DNA of 64,000 nucleotides from contig NZ_AP018722.1 of the NCBI RefSeq assembly GCF_004001325.1, positions 1,922,001 to 1,986,000 of the forward strand. Direction: 5' to 3'. Shown piece after piece: positions 26,289 through 35,920 of the stretch (position 1 is its first letter; each line of letters opens with the position of its first letter). Source of the stretch: Thiomicrorhabdus aquaedulcis (GTDB lineage: Bacteria > Pseudomonadota > Gammaproteobacteria > Thiomicrospirales > Thiomicrospiraceae). Made by a program: the position numbers and the translations under genes. Below the pieces are notes generated by a model, which was given only the letters and a program-made list of their open reading frames with translations, ran no database searches and had not been told where the DNA came from.

Positions 26289-27131
26289 TCACACACTGCG
26301 CGCCAAAATTAGGGCACTGTCTAGACTTTTACACACGGCCATAAAGCCCGATTTATGGCAAAACACGGCGTCTTGCAAACCGCTAATAGCATTGAGTTCG
26401 TCGGCGCGTAAACCTCTAAAACGTTCGGGTAAATGGTGTATTGAGCCATTGCAAAACACCCCAAAACCTTCATTGCCTTTTGGGTAAACTACGCGAGTGA
26501 TGTCGGTACGATGGCGAATAAAATCTTTAAAGGGCAAATTTTTGTCCAGCAATAACACTCCAGCGGTGACGTTTTGGGCGTGCGCTTCTAACTCCACCAC
26601 CACTTCGGCCTCTTTTATGGCCGCTTTAATAAAATTGGCTAAAATCCCAGTGGTAAATTCAATGGCTTTATCAAACGCCGCCTGCTGTTGCGCCTCGTCG
26701 TCGGTGGAAGAAACGTTCATCATGGCCACCAACATTGACACCGATGGGCGTGGATTGTCGCTGTACCAGCCGTTATCAACCGCATCAATGTCTTTAATCA
26801 GTTTGTCGTCCACCCACTGCAAAGCAAATGCGGTTTCATACTCACCTTTTAGACCTTTTAACGCCAAAATTTGTGCGCCAAAATATTCCCATACCAAACC
26901 TGCCGTCGCAAACGGCACGCCGTCTTCGCGGGTTTTGGTAAAACTGTTTTGATGATGGTCAAAGCGTAGCGTAGCGGGATCATAGTGCGCGCCCACGTCC
27001 AACACAATGTGCGCCTGCTCAATAATGGCCTCGTCGCGCGTTCTAACAACGGCACGTTCTTCGAGCATTAAAAGCATCGAAATAGCAAAAACTTCATCGG
27101 CATGAAAACGGCCAGAGTGGGTAACAAGCAT
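26289..27131 (-). CDS. MYG1 family protein (UPF0160, DHH-like hydrolase)
   Basis: A 280-residue protein of the widely conserved MYG1 family. It begins LVTHSGRFHADEVFAISML (metal-binding His/Asp as in DHH phosphoesterases), then VLDVGAHYDPATLRFDHHQN with the DHH-like triad near residue 60, and ends GLQDAVFCHKSGFMAVCKS. Eukaryotic MYG1 is reported as a 3'-5' RNA exonuclease; the bacterial role is not settled. The C-terminus is complete although mobile debris starts 10 bases beyond the stop. Confidence 0.85.
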   Translation of the reverse strand: MLVTHSGRFHADEVFAISMLLMLEERAVVRTRDEAIIEQAHIVLDVGAHYDPATLRFDHHQNSFTKTREDGVPFATAGLVWEYFGAQILALKGLKGEYETAFALQWVDDKLIKDIDAVDNGWYSDNPRPSVSMLVAMMNVSSTDDEAQQQAAFDKAIEFTTGILANFIKAAIKEAEVVVELEAHAQNVTAGVLLLDKNLPFKDFIRHRTDITRVVYPKGNEGFGVFCNGSIHHLPERFRGLRADELNAISGLQDAVFCHKSGFMAVCKSLDSALILARSV

Positions 27132-27246
27132 GTGGATTCCTTGTGGGGTTAATTGGCCTTAATGGCACGGGGGTTCGTAATTTGTACTAATTGATACACA
27201 CGGCTTTTTAAAACGTAACAACATAGCCACGCAGCAACGCAATCAT

Positions 27247-28644
27247 TTAACTGCGCGCATAAATATCTTCTAAGCGCACAATGTCGTCTTCGCCCGTGTA
27301 TTCGCCCACTTGCACCTCGATCATCACCAAGTCAATTTTGCCGTCGTTTTCTAGGCGATGAGTTTGACCCATTTTTATGTAAGTGGATTCGTTGGGGCGC
27401 ACCAGCATAGTGGTGTTGTCTACTGTTACCGTGGCAGTGCCCGACACGACTATCCAGTGTTCGTTGCGGTGAAAGTGTTTTTGCAGGCTTAAGCGTCCGC
27501 CGGGTTTGACCACAATGCGCTTAACTTTATAGCCTTTGGTGTCAACCAACACTTCGTACGTGCCCCAAGGTCTAAACGCTAAGCGGTGTATTTCGGCTAA
27601 TTCTGGGGCTTGTTTTTTTATTTGTGCGACGACGTTTTTGACTTTTTGCGAACTGCCTTTTTTTGAGATTAAGATGGCATCACTGGTGTCTACCACCAAT
27701 AAATCATCCACATCAATCAGTGCGATGGTGCGTTCTCGGGTCACAATGAGGTTGTTGTTGGCATCAATGCAAATGGGTTGGGGTGAGTTGTCTAACCTTG
27801 ATAAAACTGCATTGACCAGGCCTGGTTGTTTGATTTCGTCGAACAGCGCATCAAAACTGCCTAGGTCTGACCAGCCCATGTCGCAGGGTACGACTTTTAC
27901 AATGTGCGATTTTTCCATCACAGCATAATCAATGCTGTCTTCGGGGATGGCGTGCATTTTGTCTAAATCGATACGAATCTCTGTGTGGCAATTTTCTTGT
28001 GGCAGAGCCTCTTTACAGGCCTGGTAGATGTCTGGCGCATAGGTTTGCAACTCGTGCAAAAACACCCCGGCTTTAAAACAGAACATGCCTGAGTTCCAGT
28101 AGTAATTGCCTTGGTCAATATACGATTGTGCGGTGGTGGCATCGGGTTTTTCTTTAAACGAGATGACATCATTGCCTTGGTGTTTATCGGCTTCAATGTA
28201 GCCAAAGCCAACTTCGGGGTAGGTGGGTTTTATGCCAAAGGTCACCAAGTAACCTTGTTGAGCCAGCGCTTTGGCTTGCAACACCGCGTGCTCGTAGGCG
28301 GCTTGGTTTTTTACCAGGTGGTCGGATGTGGTCACAAACACCAAATCATCTGGGTCTAATGCCATACACGCCAGCGCAATGGCCGGTGCGGTGTTTCGAC
28401 CAATGGGCTCTAATAAAAACTGGGCTGTGTGTGAATTAATTTGGCTTAATTGATCCACCGCCAAAAAGTATTGCTCGATATTAGACACAATTAAACTGTG
28501 CGAACAGACGCTTTGGTTACGCAACACCGTGTCTTGAAACAAAGACTTACCGTCAAATAAACGCACAAATTGCTTGGGTAACATGGTGCGACTTAACGGC
28601 CAAAGACGTGTACCTGATCCGCCGCATAAGATGATGTTAATCAT
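27247..28644 (-). CDS. manC: Mannose-1-phosphate guanylyltransferase / mannose-6-phosphate isomerase
   Basis: A bifunctional type II enzyme of about 465 residues that makes GDP-mannose for polysaccharides. The nucleotidyltransferase domain opens with CGGSGTRLWPLSRTMLPKQF, and the C-terminal cupin (about 350-465) contains RPWGTYEVL and LSLQKHFHRNEHWIVVSGTA, the metal-binding isomerase region. I start at the ATG at 28644, which has an AAGGA site and begins MINIILCGG; an upstream start at 28680 would add 12 unlikely residues. It follows lptG closely on the same strand. A palindrome copy lies in the coding region at 27815. Confidence 0.93.
   Translation of the reverse strand: MINIILCGGSGTRLWPLSRTMLPKQFVRLFDGKSLFQDTVLRNQSVCSHSLIVSNIEQYFLAVDQLSQINSHTAQFLLEPIGRNTAPAIALACMALDPDDLVFVTTSDHLVKNQAAYEHAVLQAKALAQQGYLVTFGIKPTYPEVGFGYIEADKHQGNDVISFKEKPDATTAQSYIDQGNYYWNSGMFCFKAGVFLHELQTYAPDIYQACKEALPQENCHTEIRIDLDKMHAIPEDSIDYAVMEKSHIVKVVPCDMGWSDLGSFDALFDEIKQPGLVNAVLSRLDNSPQPICIDANNNLIVTRERTIALIDVDDLLVVDTSDAILISKKGSSQKVKNVVAQIKKQAPELAEIHRLAFRPWGTYEVLVDTKGYKVKRIVVKPGGRLSLQKHFHRNEHWIVVSGTATVTVDNTTMLVRPNESTYIKMGQTHRLENDGKIDLVMIEVQVGEYTGEDDIVRLEDIYARS
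27815..27826. repeat. ACCAGGCCTGGT palindrome, copy 7
   Basis: Exact, inside manC, encoding part of KQPGLVNAV. Confidence 0.9.
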
Positions 28645-28684
28645 GAGTTTTTCCTTAAATTTTAATACGATTACTCTCAACCAT

Positions 28685-29854
28685 TTACCGCGCCCTGCTT
28701 AACCAAAACAGGGCTACCAGCAACACGCTTAACGCCGGCAATAGTGCGCCAAGCACTATAGGAAAATGGTAAATAACGGTTAAATTTCCAATCAATTGAT
28801 TAAGCAGATGAAATCCCATGCCAATCAGCACGCCAATAAACACGCGTTGCCCCATGGTAACTTGGCGCAATGAGCCAAATATAAGCGGAAACACAATGGC
28901 AATCATGGCTGCTACTACCAAAGGTAATGTTATTTTTCGCCAAAGTTCCAGTTGATACAATCCCGATTCTAGTTGATTGGTGTCTAAAAAATTAATGTAT
29001 TGATACAAGTTCCAAGCGCTTAAGTAACGGGTTTCAATGTTTAAGTTAACCAGTTCTTCGGGTTTGAGTGGAAACGTTTCGGCAATGGTCTTAAGCGCTT
29101 GGCTTTGCAATTGCAGTTTTGCGGTCGGACTTTGTACGTTTTCGCCAAGGGGTACATTCACAGAGTCCGTGCTTAAGAACCCCGGCAACGCGCTAAAACC
29201 CAGTGTTTGTTCAACCGCTTGACTAAACACCCAGGCCTGTTGTTTGGCATCAAACGTGGCGCGTTTAATTTGCACCACACGACTTAAAACTGGGGTCATT
29301 CGCGTATCCATGGTTTGTTCGTAAACACTAATGTCTTTAAGCTCGGTGCTGGACAGTACTTGTTTAACGTGAATAAATCGCTGGCCATCGCGCAACCAAA
29401 ACCCGCTGGCAGAGCCCATGCCCGCGTCCACCGAAAAGCGTTCGTTTAGTGCTTCTGCTCTAATTTTTTTGGCATACGCTTCGCTGTGCGGTGCCAACCA
29501 TTCGCCCACCACCACCATAAACACCCAAATTAACAGAGCCGTTTTAAGCACCGCCCATAAAATGCGTTTAATAGACCAACCGGTCACGCGCAAAATAGTC
29601 AGCTCTGATTGATTGGCCAAACTGCCCAATCCCATTAAGGTACCAATGAGCAGCACCACCGGAAATATCTCATAACTGTAAACCGGTAGTTTTAAAAGGG
29701 TATACCATGCGCCCAGGCCCAGGGTGTAGGTGTCGGTGAGCTTACTTACTTGGTTCATAAACTCAAAAAAAGCCAAAATAACCAACAACACCAGCATCAC
29801 CAAAAAGGTGTAACTCACCACCACCCCGCCCAAATAGCGTTCGATACGATTCAT
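28685..29854 (-). CDS. lptG: LPS export permease LptG
   Basis: A 389-residue inner-membrane permease that, with LptF and the ATPase LptB2, extracts LPS for transport to the outer membrane. Four early and late helices bracket a periplasmic beta-jellyroll (about 130-280). Family segments include SYEIFPVVLLIGTLMGLGSLA near residue 60 and the C-terminal helices GVLIGMGFHLLNQLIGN. It is a little longer than E. coli LptG (360). The start overlaps the lptF stop by 4 bases. Confidence 0.93.
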   Translation of the reverse strand: MNRIERYLGGVVVSYTFLVMLVLLVILAFFEFMNQVSKLTDTYTLGLGAWYTLLKLPVYSYEIFPVVLLIGTLMGLGSLANQSELTILRVTGWSIKRILWAVLKTALLIWVFMVVVGEWLAPHSEAYAKKIRAEALNERFSVDAGMGSASGFWLRDGQRFIHVKQVLSSTELKDISVYEQTMDTRMTPVLSRVVQIKRATFDAKQQAWVFSQAVEQTLGFSALPGFLSTDSVNVPLGENVQSPTAKLQLQSQALKTIAETFPLKPEELVNLNIETRYLSAWNLYQYINFLDTNQLESGLYQLELWRKITLPLVVAAMIAIVFPLIFGSLRQVTMGQRVFIGVLIGMGFHLLNQLIGNLTVIYHFPIVLGALLPALSVLLVALFWLSRAR

Positions 29855-30941
29855 TTTTGGCCTCGGGTAAAATTGATTGCTGGCAGTTTAAACCACTCAG
29901 GCACTTTAAACTGCCAAAAAGCAAACAGCAAAAACAGCACTGGAATAGGCCACAAACCTAGCCAAACCGGCCAAGAACCATCGGCCATGGTGTCGCGTCC
30001 TACGACTAAAAACTGGTTGTAAATAATGTACAACACCAGTGCCAGCAAAATTTTAGCAAAGCGCCCTTGGCGCGGCCCAGTTTTGCTCAGTTTTAAGCCC
30101 AACAAGCCCAACACAATCAACCCCATTGGCGTTACTAACCGCCATTGCAACAAGGCTTGATGCTCTAAATCGCTAGAACCCCACAAAAGTTCAGTGGCCA
30201 CTTCGTATTTTTTAGGCTTTGTGGGTGCGACACTCAGTTCGGGCAAGAACCCTTCAAAGCGTGTAAAATTTTGCACCACTAAGTTCTGGTTAAATGTATG
30301 TAAATTTTGATAACTGTAACCGTTCTCTAACACCAACACCACGCGTTCGTTAACCCATTCAAACTGACCGGTAGGCGCCATCAACACTAAGTCTTTTTCG
30401 GTGTCTTTAAGCTGAATCCACACCCCTTGCATTTGGCCATTTTTCTCAATTAACTTAGCGTAAATAACCCCGTCACCTCCCGGAATACTGTTAAATTTAC
30501 CCGGCACCAACCCCGAAACGGGGGCCACTACTTGCGCTTGGCTCATTAAATTACGCTCGGCCGTATAACTCCACGGCGACACATACAAGGTAATCCAAGC
30601 GGTTAACAACGCCAGCGGCACTAGAAAAATCACAATGATTTTTTGAAAATACTTAGGTGCCACACCACAACTGTTGAGCACCACCATCTCTTGGTCTTGA
30701 TACAAACGCCCCACCGCCAACATCACGCTTAACAGCGCCACCAAGGGCATAATCACCTCAAGCGCGGGGGGATTTTAAGCAGCAACACTTGCATAACAAC
30801 CGACGCGGGTAATTTACCCTGCACCGCCAAGGCCAATAGCTTGGTGGCCTCGGTGCCAAAGGTTATGAGCAACAGCACCGTTAACACGGCAAAAAAGGTC
30901 GCCAACAACTCTTTTAATAGGTATTTGTCGAGAATTCGCAA
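29851..30941 (-). CDS. lptF: LPS export permease LptF (one-base frameshift)
   Basis: The partner permease of LptG. Residues 1-60 (MRILDKYLLKELLATFFAVL... LLLKIPP) and the remainder (LEVIMPLVALLSVMLAVGRL... onwards) are in different frames. Adding one base to the G6 run at 30766-30771 joins them as LKIPPALEVIMPLVALL and gives about 363 residues, the normal length. LptF is essential in most LPS-bearing bacteria, so a true null is implausible. It is divergent from pepA, a frequent arrangement. Confidence 0.92.
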
Positions 30942-31113
30942 AAAACAACTCCACTCACGTTAAAATAAGCTCCATCAAAAACTGAGCAAAGAGGCTCATT
31001 ATAGTCTAAAGAGTGCAGCAAACCACGCCAAAACACGCCGCACCAACCGACTCAATCTATCCACGCGCAGGCCATTTAGCGCCTGCGCCCACTGCATAAA
31101 AAGGTAACCAGAG

Positions 31114-32613
31114 ATGAAAACCATACAATTTGCTTGCAACCACGCCCCCGATTTTAACCAGTTTGACACCTTAATTGTCCCGGTAGGCCAACAAGGTACA
31201 CTGCCCAGCTTGGCCAGCGAACTGCCGCAATACGCCGCGTTGGCCAGTTTGGTGCACGACCTGTTTGAGTCGGGCGATTTTTTAGGCAAAGTGGCCAAAA
31301 CCTTATTATTGGTGCGCCCTGCGGGCTTTGATGTGCAACGTATTTTGTTAGTGGGCATGGGTGATTTGGCCACGCTGAGCGTTAAAAACACCTTAAGCGC
31401 GCTTAAAGCCGCCGCCGACGCGCTCGACCATTGTGGTACGGTTAACGCCCTTAACGCCTGTGTATTAGTCAACCCAAATGAAACTAACCAGGCCTGGTCA
31501 GTTCAACAAAACGCCCAAGTGTTTCAAAAAAGCTTTTACGACTATGCCCATGAAAGCCGTGGAGCGACACCGCTTAAAGACCCCAAACTCAACACCATGA
31601 CCTTCACCTGTGAAGCCACGGCACAAAACCTTGCGGCCGTTCAACAGGGTCAAGCCACGGCATTGGGCATGGCGCTTACCCAAGAACTGGCCAACATGCC
31701 CAGCAACTTTTGCACCCCCAGTTATTTGGCCGACACCGCTGTGCAACTGGGTAATGAATACGGATTTGAGGTCACTATTCTAGAACGGGAACAGATGATT
31801 GAAATGGGCATGGGCTCGTTTATGGCGGTCGCTCAAGGCAGTCACACCCCGCCTAAAATGATCTGTTTGTCTTATAAAGGCAGCGACGCCCAAACCGCCC
31901 CCATTGCGCTGGTGGGTAAAGGCGTTACCTTTGATACAGGCGGCATTTCACTTAAACCAGGTGAAGCCATGGACGAAATGAAATACGACATGGGCGGCGC
32001 GGCCACGGTACTGGGTGTCTTTAAAGCCCTAGGACAACTTAAACCCGACCTAAACGTGGTGGGCGTGATTCCGGCCACCGAAAACATGCCCTCGGGCAAC
32101 GCCATTAAACCGGGCGACGTGGTCACATCGCTGTCGGGTCAAACCATCGAAATTTTAAACACCGACGCCGAAGGCCGTCTTATTTTATGCGACGCACTCA
32201 CCTACACCCAGCAAACCTATCACCCCGCTAAAATCATCGACATGGCCACGTTAACGGGCGCGTGTATCATTGCGTTGGGGCATCATGTGTCGGCGTTAAT
32301 GGGCAACAACCAAGCGTTGGTAAACGACTTATTAAGCGCAGGCCTGGCCACTTACGACCGTTTTTGGCAAATGCCCTTGGGCGAAGAGTGGGACGAACAA
32401 TTAAAGTCTAACTTTGCCGACATGGCCAACATTGGCGGACGTCCAGGTGGCGCTATTACCGCCGCGCAATTTTTAGCGCGTTACACCAAAGATGTACCCT
32501 GGGCGCATTTAGACATTGCCGGCACCGCGTGGGTAAGCGGCGCTAACAAAGGGGCTACGGGTCGTCCGGTGCCTGCGTTGGTGCAGTATTTAATGCAACA
32601 GGCGCGTGGCTAA
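31114..32613 (+). CDS. pepA: Leucyl aminopeptidase (M17 family)
   Basis: A 499-residue dizinc aminopeptidase. The N-terminal domain (about 1-170) is variable. The catalytic domain contains LVGKGVTFDTGGISLKPG (metal and active-site Lys/Asp) and NTDAEGRLILCDALTY near residue 345, the M17 signature. In E. coli PepA also acts as an accessory protein in site-specific recombination and as a repressor. A palindrome copy is in the variable domain (TNQAWSV). It is followed after 9 bases by holC, a conserved pair. Confidence 0.96.
   Translation: MKTIQFACNHAPDFNQFDTLIVPVGQQGTLPSLASELPQYAALASLVHDLFESGDFLGKVAKTLLLVRPAGFDVQRILLVGMGDLATLSVKNTLSALKAAADALDHCGTVNALNACVLVNPNETNQAWSVQQNAQVFQKSFYDYAHESRGATPLKDPKLNTMTFTCEATAQNLAAVQQGQATALGMALTQELANMPSNFCTPSYLADTAVQLGNEYGFEVTILEREQMIEMGMGSFMAVAQGSHTPPKMICLSYKGSDAQTAPIALVGKGVTFDTGGISLKPGEAMDEMKYDMGGAATVLGVFKALGQLKPDLNVVGVIPATENMPSGNAIKPGDVVTSLSGQTIEILNTDAEGRLILCDALTYTQQTYHPAKIIDMATLTGACIIALGHHVSALMGNNQALVNDLLSAGLATYDRFWQMPLGEEWDEQLKSNFADMANIGGRPGGAITAAQFLARYTKDVPWAHLDIAGTAWVSGANKGATGRPVPALVQYLMQQARG
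31487..31498. repeat. ACCAGGCCTGGT palindrome, copy 8
   Basis: Exact, inside pepA, encoding NQAW in the non-conserved N-terminal domain. Confidence 0.9.
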
Positions 32614-32622
32614 TTTAACGCT

Positions 32623-33126
32623 ATGACCTCTACGACGCCCTTAAATAACGCTCACGACACCGCTCACAATAACTTGCCCGACGCGCGCAACCCAACGCGC
32701 GCGCCGCAAGACGTACTGTTTTATGTGCTAAACAGCACCGACACCCCCGCACGTGAAGCCTTTTTAAGCAAACTGCTTAAAAAAATTAACCGCGAAAAAC
32801 GTCTGTGCGACGTACGCTTTGACAGCGATGATAACGCCCTGCGCTACGATTTAACCTTGTGGAACATTGAACCACACAGTTTTATCGCCCACAGCGTACA
32901 AGCCCAAACCCCCGCGCCCATTCAACTGTATGGCGCGCACATTGGTCAACCGTGTAAAGATGTGTTAATTAATTTACACCCCGAATTGTTTAGCGCTTTT
33001 GGCGTCTATCAACGCACCATCGAAATTTTAGACCAAAGCGACTACCTCATTAAAATGGGGCGCGAACGCTACAAAGCCTACAAACAACAAGGGCTTGAGC
33101 CCACGGTGCATAAAATTGGGTTTTAA
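32623..33126 (+). CDS. holC: DNA polymerase III chi subunit
   Basis: A 167-residue protein. After a disordered, Thr/Asn/Pro-rich leader of about 30 residues, the chi fold begins with VLFYVLNS and continues FLSKLLKKINREKRLCDVRF, LTLWNIEPHSFIAHSV and DVLINLHPELFSAF. Chi links the clamp loader to SSB. The extended N-terminus is unusual for HolC (E. coli 147 aa). Conserved position after pepA; valS, often next, is not here. Confidence 0.9.
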   Translation: MTSTTPLNNAHDTAHNNLPDARNPTRAPQDVLFYVLNSTDTPAREAFLSKLLKKINREKRLCDVRFDSDDNALRYDLTLWNIEPHSFIAHSVQAQTPAPIQLYGAHIGQPCKDVLINLHPELFSAFGVYQRTIEILDQSDYLIKMGRERYKAYKQQGLEPTVHKIGF

Positions 33127-33172
33127 GTTTTAGTTTTATCAACCCGCAACATCTACTTCGGGAGAATCGGCA

Positions 33173-34210
33173 ATGGACATCACTCAGCTTTTAGAATTTA
33201 GTTTTCAGCAAGGCGCCTCCGACTTGCATCTGTCAACCGGTCAGCCGCCTATTTTAAGAATCGACGGCGACATTCAACGCATTGAAGCACCTAATTTTGA
33301 AGCCGAAGAGTTGTCCACCATGATTTATGACATCATGAACGACGAGCAACGACGCGGTCTAGAAGCCAGTTTAGAAGCCGATTTTTCATTTGAACTGCCC
33401 AACATTGCGCGATTTAGAGCCAACGTGTTTTTTCAAAATCGCGGCATTGCTGCGGTGTTTAGAACCATTCCCAGCACCATTTTGACCTTAGAAGAGTTAA
33501 AAGCCCCCAGCATCTTTAAAGAAATTGCCAGTTTTCCGCGCGGTTTGGTGCTGGTCACTGGGCCGACGGGCTCGGGAAAATCCACCACATTGGCCGCCAT
33601 GGTCGATTACGTCAACAAAAAAGACGCCGCGCACATTTTAACCGTGGAAGACCCCATTGAATTTGTCCACCAACCGATGCGCGCGCTCATTAACCAACGT
33701 GAAGTACACCGCGACACCCAAAGTTTTAGCAACGCCCTACGTTCGGCACTGCGTGAAGACCCAGACGTCATTTTGGTAGGCGAAATGCGTGACTTAGAAA
33801 CCATTCGCCTGGCGCTCACCGCCGCCGAAACGGGTCATTTGGTGTTTGGCACCTTGCATACCAGCTCGGCGGCCAAAACCATAGACCGCATTATTGACGT
33901 GTTTCCAGCCGACGAAAAAGAGATGGTGCGCGCCATGCTGTCCGAATCGTTGCGCGCGGTAATTTCACAAGCCCTGCTTAAAAAAGTAGGCGGTGGGCGC
34001 ATTGCCGCGCACGAAATCATGCTGACCACCACCGCCATTCGCAATTTAATTCGCGAAGGCAAAGTGCCACAAATGCAGTCGGTACTGCAAACGTCCACCC
34101 AACTGGGCATGCAAACCCTCGACCAAAACCTAAAAGAACTGCTCACCAAAGGGCTGATTACCCGTGAAAACGCGCGCGCTAAAGCTGTGAACAAAGACGC
34201 GTTTATCTAG
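33173..34210 (+). CDS. pilT: Type IV pilus retraction ATPase PilT
   Basis: A 345-residue hexameric ATPase that drives pilus retraction and twitching. It has an N-terminal PAS-like domain, Walker A GPTGSGKSTTLAAM near residue 130, the Asp box around TVEDPIEFVH, Walker B VILVGEMRDLETI near 200 and the His box GHLVFGTLHTSSAAKTIDRI. The C-terminal AIRNLIREGK segment (PilT AIRNLIRE motif) needed for retraction is present. It is followed by pilU 20 bases later. Confidence 0.96.
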   Translation: MDITQLLEFSFQQGASDLHLSTGQPPILRIDGDIQRIEAPNFEAEELSTMIYDIMNDEQRRGLEASLEADFSFELPNIARFRANVFFQNRGIAAVFRTIPSTILTLEELKAPSIFKEIASFPRGLVLVTGPTGSGKSTTLAAMVDYVNKKDAAHILTVEDPIEFVHQPMRALINQREVHRDTQSFSNALRSALREDPDVILVGEMRDLETIRLALTAAETGHLVFGTLHTSSAAKTIDRIIDVFPADEKEMVRAMLSESLRAVISQALLKKVGGGRIAAHEIMLTTTAIRNLIREGKVPQMQSVLQTSTQLGMQTLDQNLKELLTKGLITRENARAKAVNKDAFI

Positions 34211-34230
34211 CTCTATTTGGAGTATTTACC

Positions 34231-35388
34231 ATGAACAATGACACCTTAAACGATTTGCACGCCTTACTGACCTACTTTAGCCAGCAAGGTGGCTCCGATT
34301 TATTCATTACCGCCGGTCGCCCCGCGTCCATGAAAAAAGACGGCAAAATTATCGACATTACCGAAGAAAAACTCACCCCTGCCATTGCCACTCAACTGAC
34401 TCACGCCATTATGAACCACGACCAACTGGCGTCGTTTCAGACCACCCAAGAGTGCAACTTTGCTTATCACATCAGTGGGCTGGCGCGGTATCGGGTTAAC
34501 GCGTTTATTCAACGCGGCACACCAGGCCTGGTCATTCGTTCGGTACACACGCACATTCCGTCGTTTGAAAGCTTAAAGTTGCCGCCCATTTTGCGCGACA
34601 TTATTTTAGAAAAACGCGGTCTAGTATTAATTGTCGGTGGCACAGGCTCAGGTAAATCGACCACACTGGCCAGCTTAATTGACGTACGCAATCGAGAAAC
34701 CCAAGGCCACATTATTACCATTGAAGACCCCATTGAGTTTATTCACTCACATCAAAACTGCATTGTGACCCAACGCGAAGTGGGCGTGGACACCGACAGC
34801 TACTCAACCGCCCTTAAAAACACCTTGCGCCAAGCACCCGACGTGATTTTAATTGGTGAAATTCGCAGCCGCGAAACCATGGAACATGCCATTGCGTTTT
34901 CAGAAACCGGTCATTTATGCCTGTCCACCCTGCACGCCAACAACGCAAACCAAACGCTTGACCGCATTGTTAACTTTTTTTCATCCGCCGAGCGCGCCCA
35001 TATTTTGATGGACTTATCGCTCAACATCAAAGCCATTGTGTCGCAACGATTAGTGCCTAAAATCGGCGGCGGCTTGGTGGCCGCCATTGAAGTATTAATC
35101 AACACCCCGCGCATGGCCGAGTTAATTTTTAATGGCAAGGTGGGAGAGATAAAACAGTTGATGTTGGCCTCAGAAGCCCAAGGCATGCAAACGTTTGACC
35201 AAGCCTTATTTGAACTGTATGAAGCGCAAAAAATCACTTACGAAGACGCTCTGCGCAACGCCGACTCCACCAACGATTTACGCTTAAACATCAAACTAAA
35301 CAGCCAGCTGCCGCCCCCCAACGCCGAATACGAAGAACAAAAAGCCCAACCCACTCCCACGTTTAGCCTACGCACTCACGTTGATTAA
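34231..35388 (+). CDS. pilU: Type IV pilus accessory retraction ATPase PilU
   Basis: A 385-residue PilT paralogue. Walker A is VGGTGSGKSTTLASL near residue 137, the Asp box ITIEDPIEFIHSHQN, Walker B VILIGEIRSRETMEHAI, and the His box GHLCLSTLHANNANQTLDRI. PilU works with PilT to increase retraction force. The C-terminus carries an extra Pro/Gln-rich tail typical of PilU. A palindrome copy encodes TPGLV near residue 98. Confidence 0.95.
   Translation: MNNDTLNDLHALLTYFSQQGGSDLFITAGRPASMKKDGKIIDITEEKLTPAIATQLTHAIMNHDQLASFQTTQECNFAYHISGLARYRVNAFIQRGTPGLVIRSVHTHIPSFESLKLPPILRDIILEKRGLVLIVGGTGSGKSTTLASLIDVRNRETQGHIITIEDPIEFIHSHQNCIVTQREVGVDTDSYSTALKNTLRQAPDVILIGEIRSRETMEHAIAFSETGHLCLSTLHANNANQTLDRIVNFFSSAERAHILMDLSLNIKAIVSQRLVPKIGGGLVAAIEVLINTPRMAELIFNGKVGEIKQLMLASEAQGMQTFDQALFELYEAQKITYEDALRNADSTNDLRLNIKLNSQLPPPNAEYEEQKAQPTPTFSLRTHVD
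34521..34532. repeat. ACCAGGCCTGGT palindrome, copy 9
   Basis: Exact, inside pilU. Confidence 0.9.
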
Positions 35389-35432
35389 TGGTTAAAGTAG
35401 AATTTAAGCAGTGAGTTTAAAAATAAGCTTTT

Positions 35433-35444
35433 ACCAGGCCTGGT
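35433..35444. repeat. ACCAGGCCTGGT palindrome, copy 10
   Basis: Exact, in the gap between the convergent pilU and VapC genes. No conventional terminator is seen there. Confidence 0.9.
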
Positions 35445-35479
35445 TACATTCTTTTTGCGGTGCGTTACCCAACAAATTG

Positions 35480-35920
35480 CTAGCAGGCCGTAAACCAGTT
35501 TTCTAACCTAAGACCTTCAACCCCTTTAAAGTCTTTTTGATTACGCGTGACCAAAACTAATCCATTTGAAATCGCGATGGCGGCAATTTGCCCATCGACA
35601 AAAGGTAAAACGACCCCTTTCTTTTGACAGTCTATTCTAATTTCAGCATGCACTCGAGCGGCTTTGACATCATAAGTAAAGCAAGGATAGTGCGTAACCA
35701 CTTGTGAGAGATAAGCGCCTATCGCTTGCTTTTTAGCGCCATCGGGCATTCTTAGCCATCCAAAACGCAGCTCATGCAGCGTGATTGAACTTAAGCCACA
35801 CAGCTCGCTCAATCCACAGAGTTTGTCCATCACGCCAAAATCAGGTTGTAGACGAGACGGTTCTGAAATCACATTGGTGTCCAATAAATAGCCAATTTGC
35901 TCGATATTATTTTCTACCAT
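35480..35920 (-). CDS. VapC-like PIN-domain toxin
   Basis: A 146-residue PIN-domain RNase. Acidic active-site residues are visible in GYLLDTNVISEPSR (first Asp), ITLHELRFGWLRM (Glu) and VLPFVDGQIAAIAI (Asp), with LVTRNQKDFKGVEG at the end. VapC toxins cleave tRNA or rRNA. It overlaps the upstream antitoxin by 7 bases and sits in the core between pilU and uvrB, bracketed by palindrome copies. Confidence 0.88.
   Translation of the reverse strand: MVENNIEQIGYLLDTNVISEPSRLQPDFGVMDKLCGLSELCGLSSITLHELRFGWLRMPDGAKKQAIGAYLSQVVTHYPCFTYDVKAARVHAEIRIDCQKKGVVLPFVDGQIAAIAISNGLVLVTRNQKDFKGVEGLRLENWFTAC

Noticed and set aside
30999-31472. Long minus-strand ORF opposite pepA
   Set aside because: It is a shadow of the pepA frame, which has clear M17 motifs; the opposite frame has no recognisable features.
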